The notes below the pieces were generated by a model. The model had not been told where the DNA came from. It did not search any database and saw nothing but the letters and a program-made list of their open reading frames with translations. Shown one piece after another: positions 26,986-38,423 of a DNA stretch of 64,000 nucleotides. The position numbers and the translations under genes are program-made. The DNA is from Halocaridina rubra (lineage: Eukaryota; Arthropoda; Malacostraca; Decapoda; Atyidae), in the NCBI GenBank assembly GCA_037179515.1, contig JAXCGZ010003832.1:1-64000 (forward strand), read 5' to 3'. Numbering within the stretch: the first letter of the stretch is position 1; every line of letters begins with the position of its first letter.

Positions 26986-27207
26986 GTGATGTTACCGTTC
27001 AGTCAACCTGGCCACAGAACAAAAGGAGGTGGTTCCGGAAAGCTTCACCATTGTCCGTATTGCCAGTATTCTTCAAGGAACAAGTCAAATTTAACGAGGC
27101 ACGTGCGCACCTACACAGGAGAAAAACCGTTTTGTTGTCCTTCGTGCCCAAGAGCCTTCACTAGTAAGGATCAACTAGTGCTACACCAGAAGATGCAGTC
27201 GCATTAG
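26986..27207 (+). CDS. Z6: alternative terminal exon, two fingers, one with a missing zinc ligand
   Basis: The exon follows accatttcacaacag (ending 26985), reads VMLPFSQPGHRTKGGGSGKL and ends with TAG after 74 codons. Contact helices are NKSNLTR and SKDQLVL. In finger 1 the second zinc-binding His is Tyr: the sequence is RHVRTYTGEKPF where Z7 has [12 protein letters not shown]. Everything else needed for a C2H2 finger remains, including both Cys and the first His. Either the finger folds poorly with only three ligands or the exon is starting to decay like its neighbour Z5, whose closest relative it is. The frame is otherwise fully intact with good splice signals. Confidence 0.9.
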   Translation: MMLPFSQPGHRTKGGGSGKLHHCPYCQYSSRNKSNLTRHVRTYTGEKPFCCPSCPRAFTSKDQLVLHQKMQSH

Positions 27208-27492
27208 TGGTATGATTATCCTGGAATATTTTCAGAGGGTTTCATTTGTTTCCCCTTTTATTTTGATTACTTTTCCTAACTTCTCCCCTTATTTTTTAGT
27301 TATATTCAGTGTTCTTTCCCTGTTTTGAGGGAAAAAAAGGAAATGGAAACATTGCATCCCTTTTGAAATTATTAGCGTTTGTAGCAGCAAGATGCCCAGA
27401 AAAGTTCTCTGTTGTTAAGTTACTGAAAAAGGCATGATTGATACGTAGTGGAAGCACAGTGTGCTTTTGAATGGTTGTAATTCTCATGGTAC

Positions 27493-27720
27493 TGTAATTA
27501 AAGAGAGTGTTAAAACATGTGAAGGGTAAGAAGAGCATTTAAGTGAATGCTTTATCAGGCATTCATTTTTGAGCTTTGACTTGGCCACCCCCTTTTGAGG
27601 GAATTGTAATTAAAGAGTGTGTTAAAACATGTGAAGTGTAAGAAGCGCATTTAAGTGAATGTGAATGCTTTATCAGGCGTTCATTTTTGAGCTTTGACTC
27701 GGCCACCCCCTTTTGAGAGT
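27493..27720. repeat. Two tandem copies of a 115-bp unit
   Basis: Each contains gtgttaaaacatgtgaag, gcatttaagtgaatg, tttatcaggc and ttgactyggccacccccttt. The last motif comes from the family 4 repeat. Confidence 0.85.
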
Positions 27721-27847
27721 ATTGTGGCCATTGTATTACTATATTCTTATTGCGGTATACCATACTGCATATTTTTGTAAATAAGTGTAACTTGAGCGAA
27801 TTCCGTCCGTAAGGACTCACAGTGTGTGCACCATTTTATGTGTAACA

Positions 27848-28355
27848 ATTAGTCCCTATGAATGGGGGCAGTCTCTGTCAGATTGGAGCATAGGAATTAG
27901 ACTGGATGCATGCCTTCTCCTTCACTGAGGTGCCATGTCATATGATGTTAGTGGTCATGCTTTTCCGCCACTAATGGTCCTCGGACCTCTGCAGGAACTG
28001 TGCTGGTGTTATTTGCACTGGAAAATCTTCTAAAAGGCTGTTAGTATGTTTCATCCGCTTTCTTCCTCTCGCTCTTCTACCCTCTATCTTTCCGGTCAGG
28101 CTCAGATGTTCGTTGGTTCTTCGCCTGAGTACGTGCCCAAGAAAGTTCATCTGTCTTCTTATTGTTATTATTAAGCTACATTTAGTGTTAATTAAGTCAA
28201 GGACTTATTGGTGTGTCATACGAGCAGTCCAGGGTGTCCTCATACTTCTTCGGTATAGCCACATTTCCATTGCTTTTAATTTTTTCTTTGTATCCTTGCT
28301 GATCGTCCATGCTTCTGATCCATACGTTAATGAAGACCACTCGTAAGAATTCATT
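27848..28355 (-). mobile_element. LINE fragment, minus strand, next to a SINE piece
   Basis: Reverse reading of 28346-27960 gives LTYGSEAWTISKDTKKKL, KAMEMWLYRRSMRTPWTAR and, in another frame, KKTDELSWARTQAKNQRTSE. These are typical of the region after the catalytic core in arthropod LINE ORF2. A degraded family 1 SINE in minus orientation lies at 27848-27955. No functional element. Confidence 0.7.
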
Positions 28356-28787
28356 GCTCATATTTTTGTGTCTATATTTATACTTAGATTGGCAAGAAAA
28401 TTGTTTATATTTTTAAAGATCGTCTTTGCCATTCCCAGTCTTCTTTTAATTTCTTCTTACATTTTCCATGCACAGTGTCTCTATTTATAACAAGAGCTGA
28501 GCTGACAAGTAAGGGCTGCTTACAGTGAAAACATTTTCATACAGTAATTCTATGTTGGCTAGGTAGATTTAATCTAATTTTAGCACTAGTGTGTCAATGG
28601 TAATATAAGCCTTTGTAAATGAAAATAATTTTCTGGACAGTACTAGTCGTGTTAAAAAAAGTGACTCTTTTTCTAAATTGGATATTAATTTTATGTATGT
28701 AAATACTATACTTGGAGCCTTCATTGTTTGCATTTACGGTTTTAAGATAAATTTTCATACTTAAAACGAGTGACCATTCCACAACAG

Positions 28788-29009
28788 GTGATGTTACCAT
28801 TCCGTCATCCCGAGCATATGAGAATACGAGGCCGTCCTACGAAGCTCCACTGTTGTCCGTATTGTAAATATGCCACTGTGAAGAAGTCCCACTTAACCAG
28901 GCATGTGCGCACCCACACTGGAGAAAAACCTTATGTTTGCCGTTCGTGCCAGAGAGCCTTTACTAGAAAGGAACAGCTCGTGCAGCACCAAGCATTGCAA
29001 TTGCATTAG
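28788..29009 (+). CDS. Z7: alternative terminal exon, two C2H2 fingers
   Basis: After gaccattccacaacag (ending 28787) the exon reads VMLPFRHPEHMRIRGRPTKL and two fingers, ending in TAG after 74 codons. Contact helices are KKSHLTR and RKEQLVQ; the linker is HTGEKPY. All eight zinc ligands are present, with His-x5-His in finger 2 (HQALQLH). RIRGRPTK before finger 1 resembles an AT-hook core (RGRP), which may add a minor-groove contact; Z4 and Z6 have Gly-rich variants at this place. It is the most diverged functional member of the Z4-Z7 group and follows the LINE fragment at 27.96-28.35 kb. Confidence 0.93.
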   Translation: MMLPFRHPEHMRIRGRPTKLHCCPYCKYATVKKSHLTRHVRTHTGEKPYVCRSCQRAFTRKEQLVQHQALQLH

Positions 29010-29169
29010 TGGTATGCTTACTCCAGAGTTTTAAGATAGTGCTGTTGCTTTGTTTAATCTCTTCATTTTATGGGTTCTCCAAATTTTCCCCTTTCTTTTG
29101 TATTGTTACTTGCAGCTGATGTACTTATGTAGTAAGTTTCAGCACAGTATCTGTTGTTTTTTGTTATTA

Positions 29170-29320
29170 TTAATTCCCATTCAAATGGGGGAGGACAGAG
29201 ACAGGTTGGAGATGGGGGAACTAAGGGTGGATGCCCTTCCTAACACCCTCCAGTGGGCTATAAAATGGGTTTGTCACTGCACAAGTCAAGGGCTTTAAGC
29301 ACTGTTCCACTGTGGTCCCC
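29170..29320 (-). repeat. SINE family 1, minus strand, downstream of Z7
   Basis: Contains cccattcaaatgggggagga, ggatgcccttcctaacaccc and the reversed head. Confidence 0.8.
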
Positions 29321-29549
29321 CAGTGCTTTGTACAAAACCTGTAATGTTTTAAAATCGTGTATTGGTTTTCTCCTTGCCTTTGATTAGTTTCTCCACGTTT
29401 CCTCTTCTGTTGTGCCGCTGCTACGAACCAATCAAAAACTTACTGTTTTCATTACCTTCTTTTTTTACCATTGTCTTTATATCATCCCTGATTTATCAAC
29501 CGCATATAATTCTGGAGATTTTTTCAATAACTACTCCCACTGTGCAAAT

Positions 29550-29712
29550 GGGAACTTCAGTAGCACAGTAGTTATAGCACTCGACCCATAAGTGAACACG
29601 ATTGAGCCTAACGTGGGGCATGAGGAACAACATCCATCCTTAATTCCCCAGTTGCAGCCTGTCTGTCTACCCCCTTCATGGGGATTAATAGTGGCACATG
29701 AAATGGCAAACA
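29550..29712 (+). repeat. SINE family 1, plus strand
   Basis: Head tagcacagtagttatagcac, body ccatccttaattccccagtt, tail ggggattaatagtggcac. Confidence 0.8.
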
Positions 29713-29714
29713 GC

Positions 29715-30635
29715 AACAACAACATTTATTGGAATGTCGAAACAAAAACGCTGAGATGTTTAAGAAGAGACTGGATACTGCTGAATGCATAAATGTGTCT
29801 GATTTTCGATAGAAAATTGGAAGCTTTCTCTGGAATAATTTTACTGATAAACTTTATTTAAGTAAACCCAAGCTTAAAATGAGTATCCCTTATTTAAAGG
29901 AAAAATTTGATTTTTTTTTTTTTTGACATGATTTTATATTTCATGGTATGTAACGAGTTTGGGTCTAGATATAATTTTTTTGTATGTTTCTGTTATTAAT
30001 TATTGTTTAGTCTCCTACTTTTTAGGGTATAATCCAAGATTATACAATATAACCCAAGATTATATATACCCTTTTTGTTTGTCCCATCTTAGTAGGGTTT
30101 AATGGCACATTTACCAATGTTAACCAAAAGCTGTGTGATTGCAATAATAGAATATGCATTTAAGTTCTGTGATGGTACTTTGTTAATGAGGATGATATAG
30201 GTACTCCTGGATACACTGTATGTGGTGTATATGGTATATATACTTTAAAAGTTTTGGCTATGTACACATGATATTTAGACAGTCTGCTCATTGCTTATAA
30301 TCTTTAAATCTATGTCTGCACAATTATTTTTCAGAGCTATGTAGTGCAGCTAATAAAATTGAAATTTAATTGAGGTTTTTCTATTTGTCTCCAAGCATCA
30401 TGTTAGATCTCTCTCTAGGAATTGTTCTTTCAGCTGTCTGCAATCACCCTTGATTAAAGTTCTCATAAAAGCTTTACTAATTGAAGACTACATTTCGTGT
30501 TATCACCTGCAGTTTTATTAAGTGAAAGTGTATTTTTGATGAAACCTATTGTAGTGTGTATTTACGATTTAATTTTTTTCTCAACCAAACAAAATTTTTT
30601 ATTTTATTTTTATGTATTGGAGATTTTTTAACCCC
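29715..30635. other. Region without recognisable genes
   Basis: AT-rich intronic sequence between a SINE and the piggyBac-like element; no finger exon and no repeat family recognised. Confidence 0.6.
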
Positions 30636-30639
30636 TTAA

Positions 30640-31231
30640 CCGGCAAAGACGAGATAATTTGTTTTTACCCAAATTTTATTTTCAGTCTCTGACGAGTTAA
30701 CTCTCCAGAAAAAGCGCAATCTTTATAAACAGCTAAAAACGAGTTTATTTGGGTTTTCTGGGCATCAAATGAGTATCCTTGATGACTTACATCTGGTAGC
30801 AGTCAAATCAGTTGTACACATCTCCTTCACTTGGCATGTTATCACTCGATTTTTCCCCTTTTTCTGCAACTTATACCCAAGATGTGTAGCCCTGGGGAAG
30901 AAAATGATTCTGAACTTTCTATTAGAAGCTTAGATGCGTCTGTTAAGTGTGAAAGTTCGACATATAATTATTTTCCTTCAAGTGAGGATAGTAGATATTG
31001 GTGTTGCCCTGTTGTGTCATTCATTTCTATTTATAAAATATTGTAATTTCTGCTTTCTGTAGAATATTGTAATTTCTGCTTTCTGTAGAATATTGTAATT
31101 TCTGCTTTCTTTTGTTACTAAAATAAATAAAAAATAGAAAGTTTAGTTTTTTCATTCCTTTTATTAAAATATGGTAAATATATCGTAAATGATATGATTT
31201 ATAGAAAAACTAAATAACTCGTCTTTTCCGG
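30640..31231 (+). mobile_element. piggyBac-like short element
   Basis: Preceded by TTAA (30636-30639). Ends are inverted: ccggcaaagacgagataatt at the left and, reversed, ccggaaaagacgagttattt at the right. Codons 30882-31010 read MCSPGEENDSELSIRSLD and SSEDSRYW, similar in character to the acidic N-terminus of piggyBac transposases. A 26-bp unit (attgtaatttctgctttctg) occurs three times at 31041-31115. The right TTAA is not preserved. Confidence 0.6.
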
Positions 31232-31529
31232 AAGTAGTAATTACAAATTAAAATTTCAATCATAGGAAATAAAAATATAAAAAGGACGAATATCATAATC
31301 AGCTTAATAAATACTATATTAAAAGGCAATAAACAAATTTGTCTGAAAATGAAGCATTATTTTACAAATAAATTGCTGTTTAAGGGATTAATTTACAAAC
31401 AAGAAATTACATCTGTAGGCATTGGTTATCATAATGAAGTTCCTATCGCTTTTACAGACGGTCTGTCGTATGCTAAGATTTACCGTTCTCACATATACGG
31501 TACTATTGTGTTATATACGAATTGCTTTC

Positions 31530-31845
31530 AGAATTTTACTGTGTATTCGAAAGGTTAAGTCAATAATATATAGTGGATTTTTATGGATGATAAGGTTATA
31601 AATATCCAAAAATATTTACACTTGACTGTAAGGCAAAAGTAATAGTAATGTGTTTTGTAGGTAAATTAGTTTCAGAATATTACAGTGGACTCGAAAGTTT
31701 TTAGTTACATCAATGGATTTTTTAAGTAAATTAGTTTCAAAATTTTACAGTGAACTCGAAAAGTGTCAAGGTATATCAATGGATTTTATGTATGATAAAG
31801 TTAGACCTACCTTAAAATATTTATAAATAGCCAAACCATTCTTCC
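31530..31845. repeat. Degenerate repeats in the intron just before Z8
   Basis: Copies of aaattagtttcaraatttta with cagtgractcgaaaagt and atcaatggatttt, three to four units, ending about 20 bp before the Z8 acceptor. Confidence 0.6.
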
Positions 31846-31849
31846 ACAG

Positions 31850-32071
31850 GTGCTGTTCTCAGGGGGTCAGAAGGCAGATAAAACCAGATGGGGTAGTTCC
31901 ATGAAGATTCATAGATGCACTCATTGTAATTATGGTTCTATATACAAGACGAATTTTATCAGACATGTTCGCGTCCACACCGGGGAAAGACCATACACTT
32001 GTTCCGTGTGTGAGAAAGGATTCATTACCAAAGAAAAGTTGCTAAGGCATCAAAAAACACACGTGCGATAG
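31850..32071 (+). CDS. Z8: alternative terminal exon, two C2H2 fingers
   Basis: The exon starts with GTG after cattcttccacag (ending 31849), reads VLFSGGQKADKTRWGSSMKI and two fingers, and stops with TAG after 74 codons. Contact helices are YKTNFIR and TKEKLLR; the linker is HTGERPY. Finger 2 has the common His-x3-His spacing. Length and layout match Z4-Z7, so a distant common origin is likely, but the flanks no longer align. Its stop region is the seed of a tandem repeat that runs on for about 250 bp (see 32064-32320), and the upstream intron also carries degenerate repeats. Confidence 0.92.
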   Translation: MLFSGGQKADKTRWGSSMKIHRCTHCNYGSIYKTNFIRHVRVHTGERPYTCSVCEKGFITKEKLLRHQKTHVR

Positions 32072-32320
32072 TGGTTGATTGCGAAGAAACTCACTTGTGA
32101 TAGTGGTTGATTGCAAAAAACACTTTTGATAGTGTTTGACTGCATAGAAACACATGAGTGGTTAATTGCAAAGAGACACACTTACAATAGTGGTTGATTG
32201 CAAAAAACACTTGTGATAGTGACTGATTGCAAAGAAACACGTGATAATGCTTAATTTCAAAGAAACACCCCTGCAATAGTGATTAATTGCAAAAAACTCA
32301 ACTTCTGATAGTGGTTAATT
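32064..32320. repeat. Minisatellite seeded by the Z8 stop region
   Basis: About eight units of roughly 33 bp (gatagtggttgattgcaaag, aaacacactt). The first unit includes the TAG of Z8 and the codons before it (acacgtgcgatagtgg). Confidence 0.8.
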
Positions 32321-32429
32321 GGTGAAGATTTTCCCAGTTGTATGTTGTGGTTTTGTAAAGTATTTGTTGAACTTCCTGTTGCATTACTGAATGGTGCCAG
32401 GGACCTAATGGCCTGTGTTTTTGCAGTAG

Positions 32430-34785
32430 GTATCAGTCTCTTCCAATTTCGCTTCCCCTCCACCAATCCCAGCGCCGCCTTTGGCACTTTGAGCGTATCC
32501 AACATGAAAATTTGCGTAACTTCCTCTTTGACTTCCCATGGTATGATTACTGCTTTCGGTCCCGAAACCTTGATCAAGTAGCTCTAAAAGTTGCCGAGCT
32601 CATGACTGCGGGAATGGAGGCGTACATCCCCTCTTCTACAAAAACTTTCTCCCCCCCTAAACCTTGGTTTGACCCTGCCTGCTCCATGCTATCCAGGCCA
32701 GGAATCGGGCACCGATCTTACCAAGCCTCTCCTTCCGATTGAAGTTGCTCTGCTTTTATTGTAGCTAGGAATCACTGTACTGCTCAGATTTGAAGGTCTA
32801 AGGCTTCCTTTATAAGAAGGAAAGTTGATGACCTTAACTCTTCTCCCACAGACAAATGCTTCTGGTCCTTAGCCAAAAACCTCTCCAAAAATGTCTGTAA
32901 CTCAGGCTTTCCCTCTCATTCGTTCTGATGATTCTCTAGTTTGCTATCCCACTAACAAAGCCACTCTCTTTGGCTCTCATTTTTCTGCCAACTCCTCTAC
33001 AAACGATTCCAGTGCTCTTGTTCCTCAACCTTTACCCCTCTCTAACCCTATGCCCTCCCTTATTCTTTCCTCACGCAAAGTTCATAAGGTTCTTCGCTCA
33101 CTAAAGACGAACAAGGCATCTGGTCCCGATGGTATCCCTGCAAGGTTCCTTAAGGAGTTTGCAGATGAAATGGCTCCTGTGCTTTGCCATCTTTTTCGCC
33201 TCATTCTGTCAACCAGTATCTATCCATCATCTTGGAAGCATGCTGTAATTCAACCTGTTCCTAAGAAGGGTGACCGCTCTATTCCTTTAAACTACCGACC
33301 TATTGCCCTAACCTCCTCTATTGCTAAGTTTTTGAAACTTTGCTCAATGCTCACTTCTTGAAATGCCTTGAATCTAACTAACTTATCTCCGATCACCAGT
33401 ACGGCTTCTGCAAGGCAAGATCCACTGGTGATCTCCTATCCTATCTTACTCATGTATGGTTATCTTCTCTGAGGAACTTTGGGGAATCCTTTGTTGTCGC
33501 CCTTGATATCTTTAAGGCTTTTGACAGGGTCTGGCACAAGGCTCTGTTGGCCAAACTCCTTGCCTATGGCTTTACCCTTTCTGTTCTCTGATTTCCAGTT
33601 TTCTTACTGACCGTTTTATATCTGTAGTTGTTGATGGCACGACATCTAGCCCTTTCTCTGTTACCAGTGGTGTTCCACAGGGGTCTGTTCTTTCACCTAC
33701 TCTGTTCCTTCTCTTCATCAATGATCTTCTACAATCCCCATCTTCCTCTCTTCTTCATGCCTTTGCTGATGATTCTACCCTTCACTTTTCTTCACAACCT
33801 TCATCTGCTACTAGTAATCAGTCTCGTATCACTCTTTATTCTTCTTTTCTCTTCTTCTTTCAACTCCGATTTACAGAGAGTATCTGAGTGGGGCACTCAA
33901 AATTTAGTTAAATTCAATGCCTCCAAGACACAGTTTCTGGCTATCTTTTTATCTTCTTCTCCTCTTGATAACCCTATTGTCTTCAAAACTAAGGATATTT
34001 ACCCTCTTAATTCTATCAACATATTAGGAATCCATATAGCCGTTAACTTGTCTTGGAGGAATCACATAATCCAAATTTCTAAATCTTCATCCAAAAAATT
34101 GGGGGTTTTGTTTCGTGTTCGTTATTACTTTTCCTCTTTTCAGTTGCTTGAAATTAATATAGGTCTTATCCATCCCTGCTTAGAATACTGCTCACACATC
34201 TGGGGTGCTTATTCTTATACTTATCTCCTTGATAGGTTGAATCTAATGCAGTCAGACTCATTAATGATCCTTCTCTTACTTCTAATCTGGATTATCTCAC
34301 TTTGCCATAAGGTATCTTCCCTTTCTCTTTTCTATCGCTACTACTTCCATCGCTGCTCTGATGAGTTGGCGAGTTGCATCCCTCCCCCACTGCCGAGGCT
34401 GCGTAATGCTCGCCAAGCGGCCTCATCTCATAGGTACTGTGTAGAGATTTGTAGCTCGCGGATTGGGTGGTGCAGCGACTGCTTCTTCCCATCTACCTCC
34501 AGGCTCTGGAACTCTCTTCCTCCTTCTGTCTTTCCTAATTCTTATGACCTCTCATCCTTCAAAAAGCAGATCTATCGTCATCTCGAGCCTAGTCCTCCAT
34601 ATCTCTGGGTCCTCTTTACTTTGACTGTTTTTTTCTGTCTGTCGTTTTCCTTCGTGTGACATTACCTCATTTCTGCCTTGTCCTTAACTGTTTTCTTTTC
34701 CTTCGTCTTGGTATTTTCTCTTGCCCAGGCCTTTATTGATGAGGGCAGTTTCTGCCTGTCCCGGTCACTCATTTGAAAAAAAAAA
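32430..34785 (+). mobile_element. 5'-truncated non-LTR retrotransposon, plus strand
   Basis: The copy ends in a poly(A) run (34776-34785). Broken frames give, in order: NFLFDFPWYDYCFRSRNLDQ and PWFDPAC; KASGPDGIPARFLKEFADEM; VPKKGDRSIPLNYRPIALTS; ALDIFKAFDRVWHKALL; SGVPQGSVLSPTLF; the catalytic FADD (33762-33773) in HAFADDSTLH; then the downstream GVLFRVRYYFSSFQL and IHPCLEYCSHIWG segment. Several frameshifts and stops separate these, so it is inactive. Jockey/CR1-like by motif order. It sits between Z8 and Z9; 3' pieces of the same family are at 39215, 45365, 48965 and 54666. Confidence 0.9.
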
Positions 34786-34929
34786 GTATCAGTCAGTAAT
34801 ATGAGAATATTATGAAAGAACATATGAAGGTAAATGAATATTGTGTTTTGTATTTTATCGATATTTTACATTTGCAGTACATATATCAAGATTGTGATTG
34901 TCATTGCAAATTTGTGTATGGGAATTATA

Positions 34930-35060
34930 AGGTATATTTAAAGTTAGCAGAGGTATATAGATGATATAAATTGTATAGATGATGTAAGTTGTATAGATTA
35001 TATAAGTTGTATAGTTGATGTAAGTTATATAGACAATATAAGGTGTATAGATGATGTAAG
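34930..35060. repeat. Short tandem repeat before Z9, units of about 20 bp
   Basis: Units such as tatagatgatgtaagttg, six or so copies. Confidence 0.8.
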
Positions 35061-35098
35061 TCTTCACCAAAGTTACATTTGGATAATTCCATCCACAG

Positions 35099-35431
35099 AT
35101 GGGACAAATGCTCCAACACAAGCGATTAAAGGACTCAAGATACGGGGACAAGATGCACAAGTGTTTGTACTGTTCATTCACTTCATACAGCAATTTCATT
35201 CTGAGGCGGCATATGGCCGTACACACCGGAGAAAGACCCTACAGATGCCCAAACTGTTCTTCCGCATTCACACAGCAACCCAACTTGATTAGACACATGC
35301 GTATCCACACAGGAGAGAAGCCGTACGCCTGCCCCGAGTGCCCTTTTTCGTCCGCTCAGAGCACTAGTCTGCAGTTACATATCAGGAGAAAACATCAGTG
35401 TTCCCAACCTTTTGCAAGTTCCACACCCTGA
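35099..35431 (+). CDS. Z9: alternative terminal exon, three C2H2 fingers
   Basis: The exon begins with ATG after attccatccacag (ending 35098) and reads MGQMLQHKRLKDSRYGDKMH before three fingers, 111 codons to TGA. Contact helices are SNFILRR, QQPNLIR and QSTSLQL; linkers are HTGERPY and HTGEKPY. A short tail (QCSQPFASSTP) follows the last finger. No close paralogue is present in the window. It lies 310 bp after the poly(A) end of a LINE copy, and a short 20-bp-type tandem repeat (34930-35060) stops about 35 bp before the splice site. AATAAA occurs at 35900, a plausible polyadenylation signal. Confidence 0.93.
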   Translation: MGQMLQHKRLKDSRYGDKMHKCLYCSFTSYSNFILRRHMAVHTGERPYRCPNCSSAFTQQPNLIRHMRIHTGEKPYACPECPFSSAQSTSLQLHIRRKHQCSQPFASSTP

Positions 35432-35999
35432 ATTAGTTACGCAGTATGTTTCTTGGTTCTAAAGTATCGACAAATAGATACTGTATGGGAAGCAACAGAC
35501 ATTCTCATATATAATTGCAATTATTCTCCTCACTGATTATTCCACAAATTAAATAATTATTCCACATCCTGAGCACTAGGTCAATATTTATTTTATGTAG
35601 CATTATTAATAAAGAGAAAGTGACTAATGTACATTACCTAGAAAAGTCTTTGCCTTTTGCATATTACCTGTCTATATAGCTAACTACTATACTCTTAGAG
35701 CAACAAGTACAGTAATACGAAAGCCAGTGTGAAAATGCATGGAAAGGTTCACATTGGAACCACAAATTTCTCTTGTGATTCTTTTACATATTTGTCTTGT
35801 GAATTTTGTTTCTCCATAGCTTGAGTACAGTATATTACTAAGTAACCTATTAATGTAAATGATGTAAAATATTGGTAAATTTTGAATAATTTAGAAGGCA
35901 ATAAAGGATTGAATTTCATTATATATGTTTTTAAGTCTTAAATGTAATTTTTATTCACATGTACCTGTATGAAGTGGTTGGGGTACACCAAGTGCAGTT

Positions 36000-36215
36000 T
36001 CTGTGACTCACGGCAGAAAATCTTTGCCCAGTTATCCTTTAGGTGACCCAAGCAGGATGGGGGTGGGAATAGTGGCAGCCCTTGATCCTCAAAGAGCTAA
36101 GAGGGGTGATCTAGGTATAACTTTTGGTGAGTGTGTGTGCTTTGACTTGGTTACCTTCCTTACAAGGGGGAATTCAGGTTTTTTTTTTTTTTCTATGTAT
36201 GTATACATACAGAAC
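36000..36215 (+). repeat. Family 4 interspersed repeat
   Basis: Contains gtgacccaagcaggatgggg, caaagagctaagaggggtga and gtgctttgacttggtta, with a T run and tatgtatgtatacat tail. Confidence 0.78.
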
Positions 36216-36334
36216 CCTGGCAGATCCCTTGTACAAAGACCTTTTTTTTTATTAGGTAAAGTCTAAAGTTATAACTTCTTGCGATAGTTTGGAGAATGTC
36301 CACATGTGTCGCATAAGTGGTGTGATCAATTTTA

Positions 36335-36520
36335 AGTCACAGACTCCCTTTTCTTCTAAGGGCTAGGATGGTCCCTTCATTCAAAAGATTTTTGTCTTGG
36401 CAAATGCAACTCTTACCCTGAATGAATGCCCTTTCTAACTTCAGACTGTGGCGAGCCTGGAACCCGCGGCTTAACGAAATTAAAGTCGCGAGCATTACCA
36501 CTCGGCTGCGTCAAGACGTG
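36335..36520 (-). repeat. SINE family 3, minus strand
   Basis: Reverse body cacagactcccttttcttct, aagggctaggatggtccc and accctgaatgaatgcccttt; reversed head gagcattaccactcgg. Confidence 0.8.
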
Positions 36521-36989
36521 TCATATAAGTATACAAGCATATGTGTATATAGTTATATATTGTATTGTATGCAGTCATACATATATAAAATGTGTATGGC
36601 TTTCTCAAAGCAGTTCTTTATCATTGTGGCTCTGTAAAGTAAATTAACTAATGTTTAAAGACTGTGGCTTGCAGTGAATTATTAATCATTGGCTTTTGAT
36701 GTATCGAATAAATGATCAGGAAGAATTTGCCAACAAGAGCAAGAATCCATCAAATGCTAATTTGAGAGATTATCTTACGAGTTGCGTCGTTCAAATAATT
36801 ATACAATCAGAATCGTCTCTCAAAGCATTAGAGAATAAGGCCTTCTCAAAAGAGATTTCTGTCTGTTTCATTTACATTTAATTCTCAGAAAAGCAAAAAG
36901 ATTCACACATATTTTGAACCTTGTGCTTGTGACTTGTTCTTATATTGCGCTAGGTGGAAACCCTACTAAATTCAGCGTAAAATTATCTT

Positions 36990-37175
36990 GTAAATGGGAG
37001 AGGGAAAGAATGCCTCCATGTTCCCTTGTCATAAAAGTCGACTAAAAGGGGTGGAGCAAGGAACCTCGGGATTCACATCTATATATTTTCCTCCCACAAA
37101 GAGTCAAGATATTTGCTTTGACTCAGACACTTCCCTTATAAAGGGGATTATGGCCTTTGTACGAATGTATAGAGA
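36990..37175 (+). repeat. Family 5 interspersed repeat
   Basis: Motifs cataaaagtcgactaaaagg, ggtggagcaaggaacct and ttgctttgactcagacactt. Other copies at 59088 and 62085. Confidence 0.7.
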
Positions 37176-37664
37176 GAAATAGACCAATATTATTTTGTTC
37201 AGTTTAAACTTAATATTGAACAAATTGAACACATTTCCTTGGTGTTAATGCCTTAATATTTTAACAAGAATTTAAGTTTTTACATAACTCAATCCCATGC
37301 TATCTTGTTATCTGACCACATATAGCTGAGTGTAAATTAATGCTCTATTGAACTGTATACTAATATATATACAATGATATTTTTTTTTTCATTTTAGATA
37401 GAGAGAGAGTTAGTGACATAGTGTCAGTTTATTATTTATGGTGAATTATGGTTAAAAGCCAGAGTTGTTGTGAACCCTGCAGAAAATATAACCATATGTA
37501 TGTTATTAATATGAAAGTCCTTTAGCTAGGTAAAAATTTAATTATGTTCATCTATGCCCACCCTTCTGGTCTCGGCCGATATGATGTTATGTTGAAGAAC
37601 GTTTACTTAAAGTACAGCATTGAAGCCCAACAACCTAAGTTGGCTGTTGGACCTTACTGCAGAA

Positions 37665-37830
37665 GAATCTTGCTCTCTTTCCTCAAGATAATCCAAACAG
37701 GATTATGATGGGAAATTGTGGCAACCTTTTTTACCTAATTAGCTAATAGGAATGATTGAAGTGTATTAAGTTATTTTAATTATGTGTGCTTTGACTTGGC
37801 CACCCCCTTTACATATGGATTTCGGTCTTG
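37665..37830 (+). repeat. Family 4 interspersed repeat
   Basis: Contains tagctaataggaatgattga and gtgctttgacttggccaccc, followed by a gtatatgtatgtac tail. Confidence 0.72.
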
Positions 37831-37839
37831 GTATATGTA

Positions 37840-38390
37840 TGTACATTTTTAATGCACTTTAATAAAACAAGGTGACTGAAATATTAATTATAATAATAAT
37901 GTTTGTAAGTAATTATCAGTAAATTAGCTGAAGCTTCTCTTTCCAAGTAGTCACCTGTTTTTTATGTGTCTGCAGTAGCTACTATACCTTTTTTATTTAA
38001 GATTATATTTTCCTCAGGTTTATATTGTGCTAACCAAGGGTGAGGCATTTTCTTGTTGTAGGTGTACAGTTGCTTGAGTCGTGTTGGTATTTGGAAGTCA
38101 TGATCATCAGGAATAGCCTCAGTGAGGAATCCTTCACCCAGAATGGTGAAAAAAATTTTTTTTTTAAAGAAACAGAGTTTTAGAAGCCTCAATTTTTCGG
38201 TGCTCGTTGCATTAGGGTAAATCTTCCAAGACCCATTGTCAGAGTTGGGAACAAAGCAATGCAACATATATTTTAGCATTTATGAAAATTGCATTACATA
38301 CGAGTACACATAATTGATTATTAAATTGCTTCATTTTTAAGGAGTCAGTGTTATCAATGCTTGATACTATATAATGATTTTATATTTTTA

Positions 38391-38423
<33 letters not shown>

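Noticed and set aside
33628..34659. A 343-residue membrane-like protein (many Leu, Phe, Ile)
   Set aside because: Mostly an off-frame reading of the LINE reverse transcriptase; the catalytic FADD lies in another frame at 33762.
36994..37182. Small protein at a family 5 repeat
   Set aside because: The frame coincides with a dispersed repeat present in at least two more diverged copies without an open frame.
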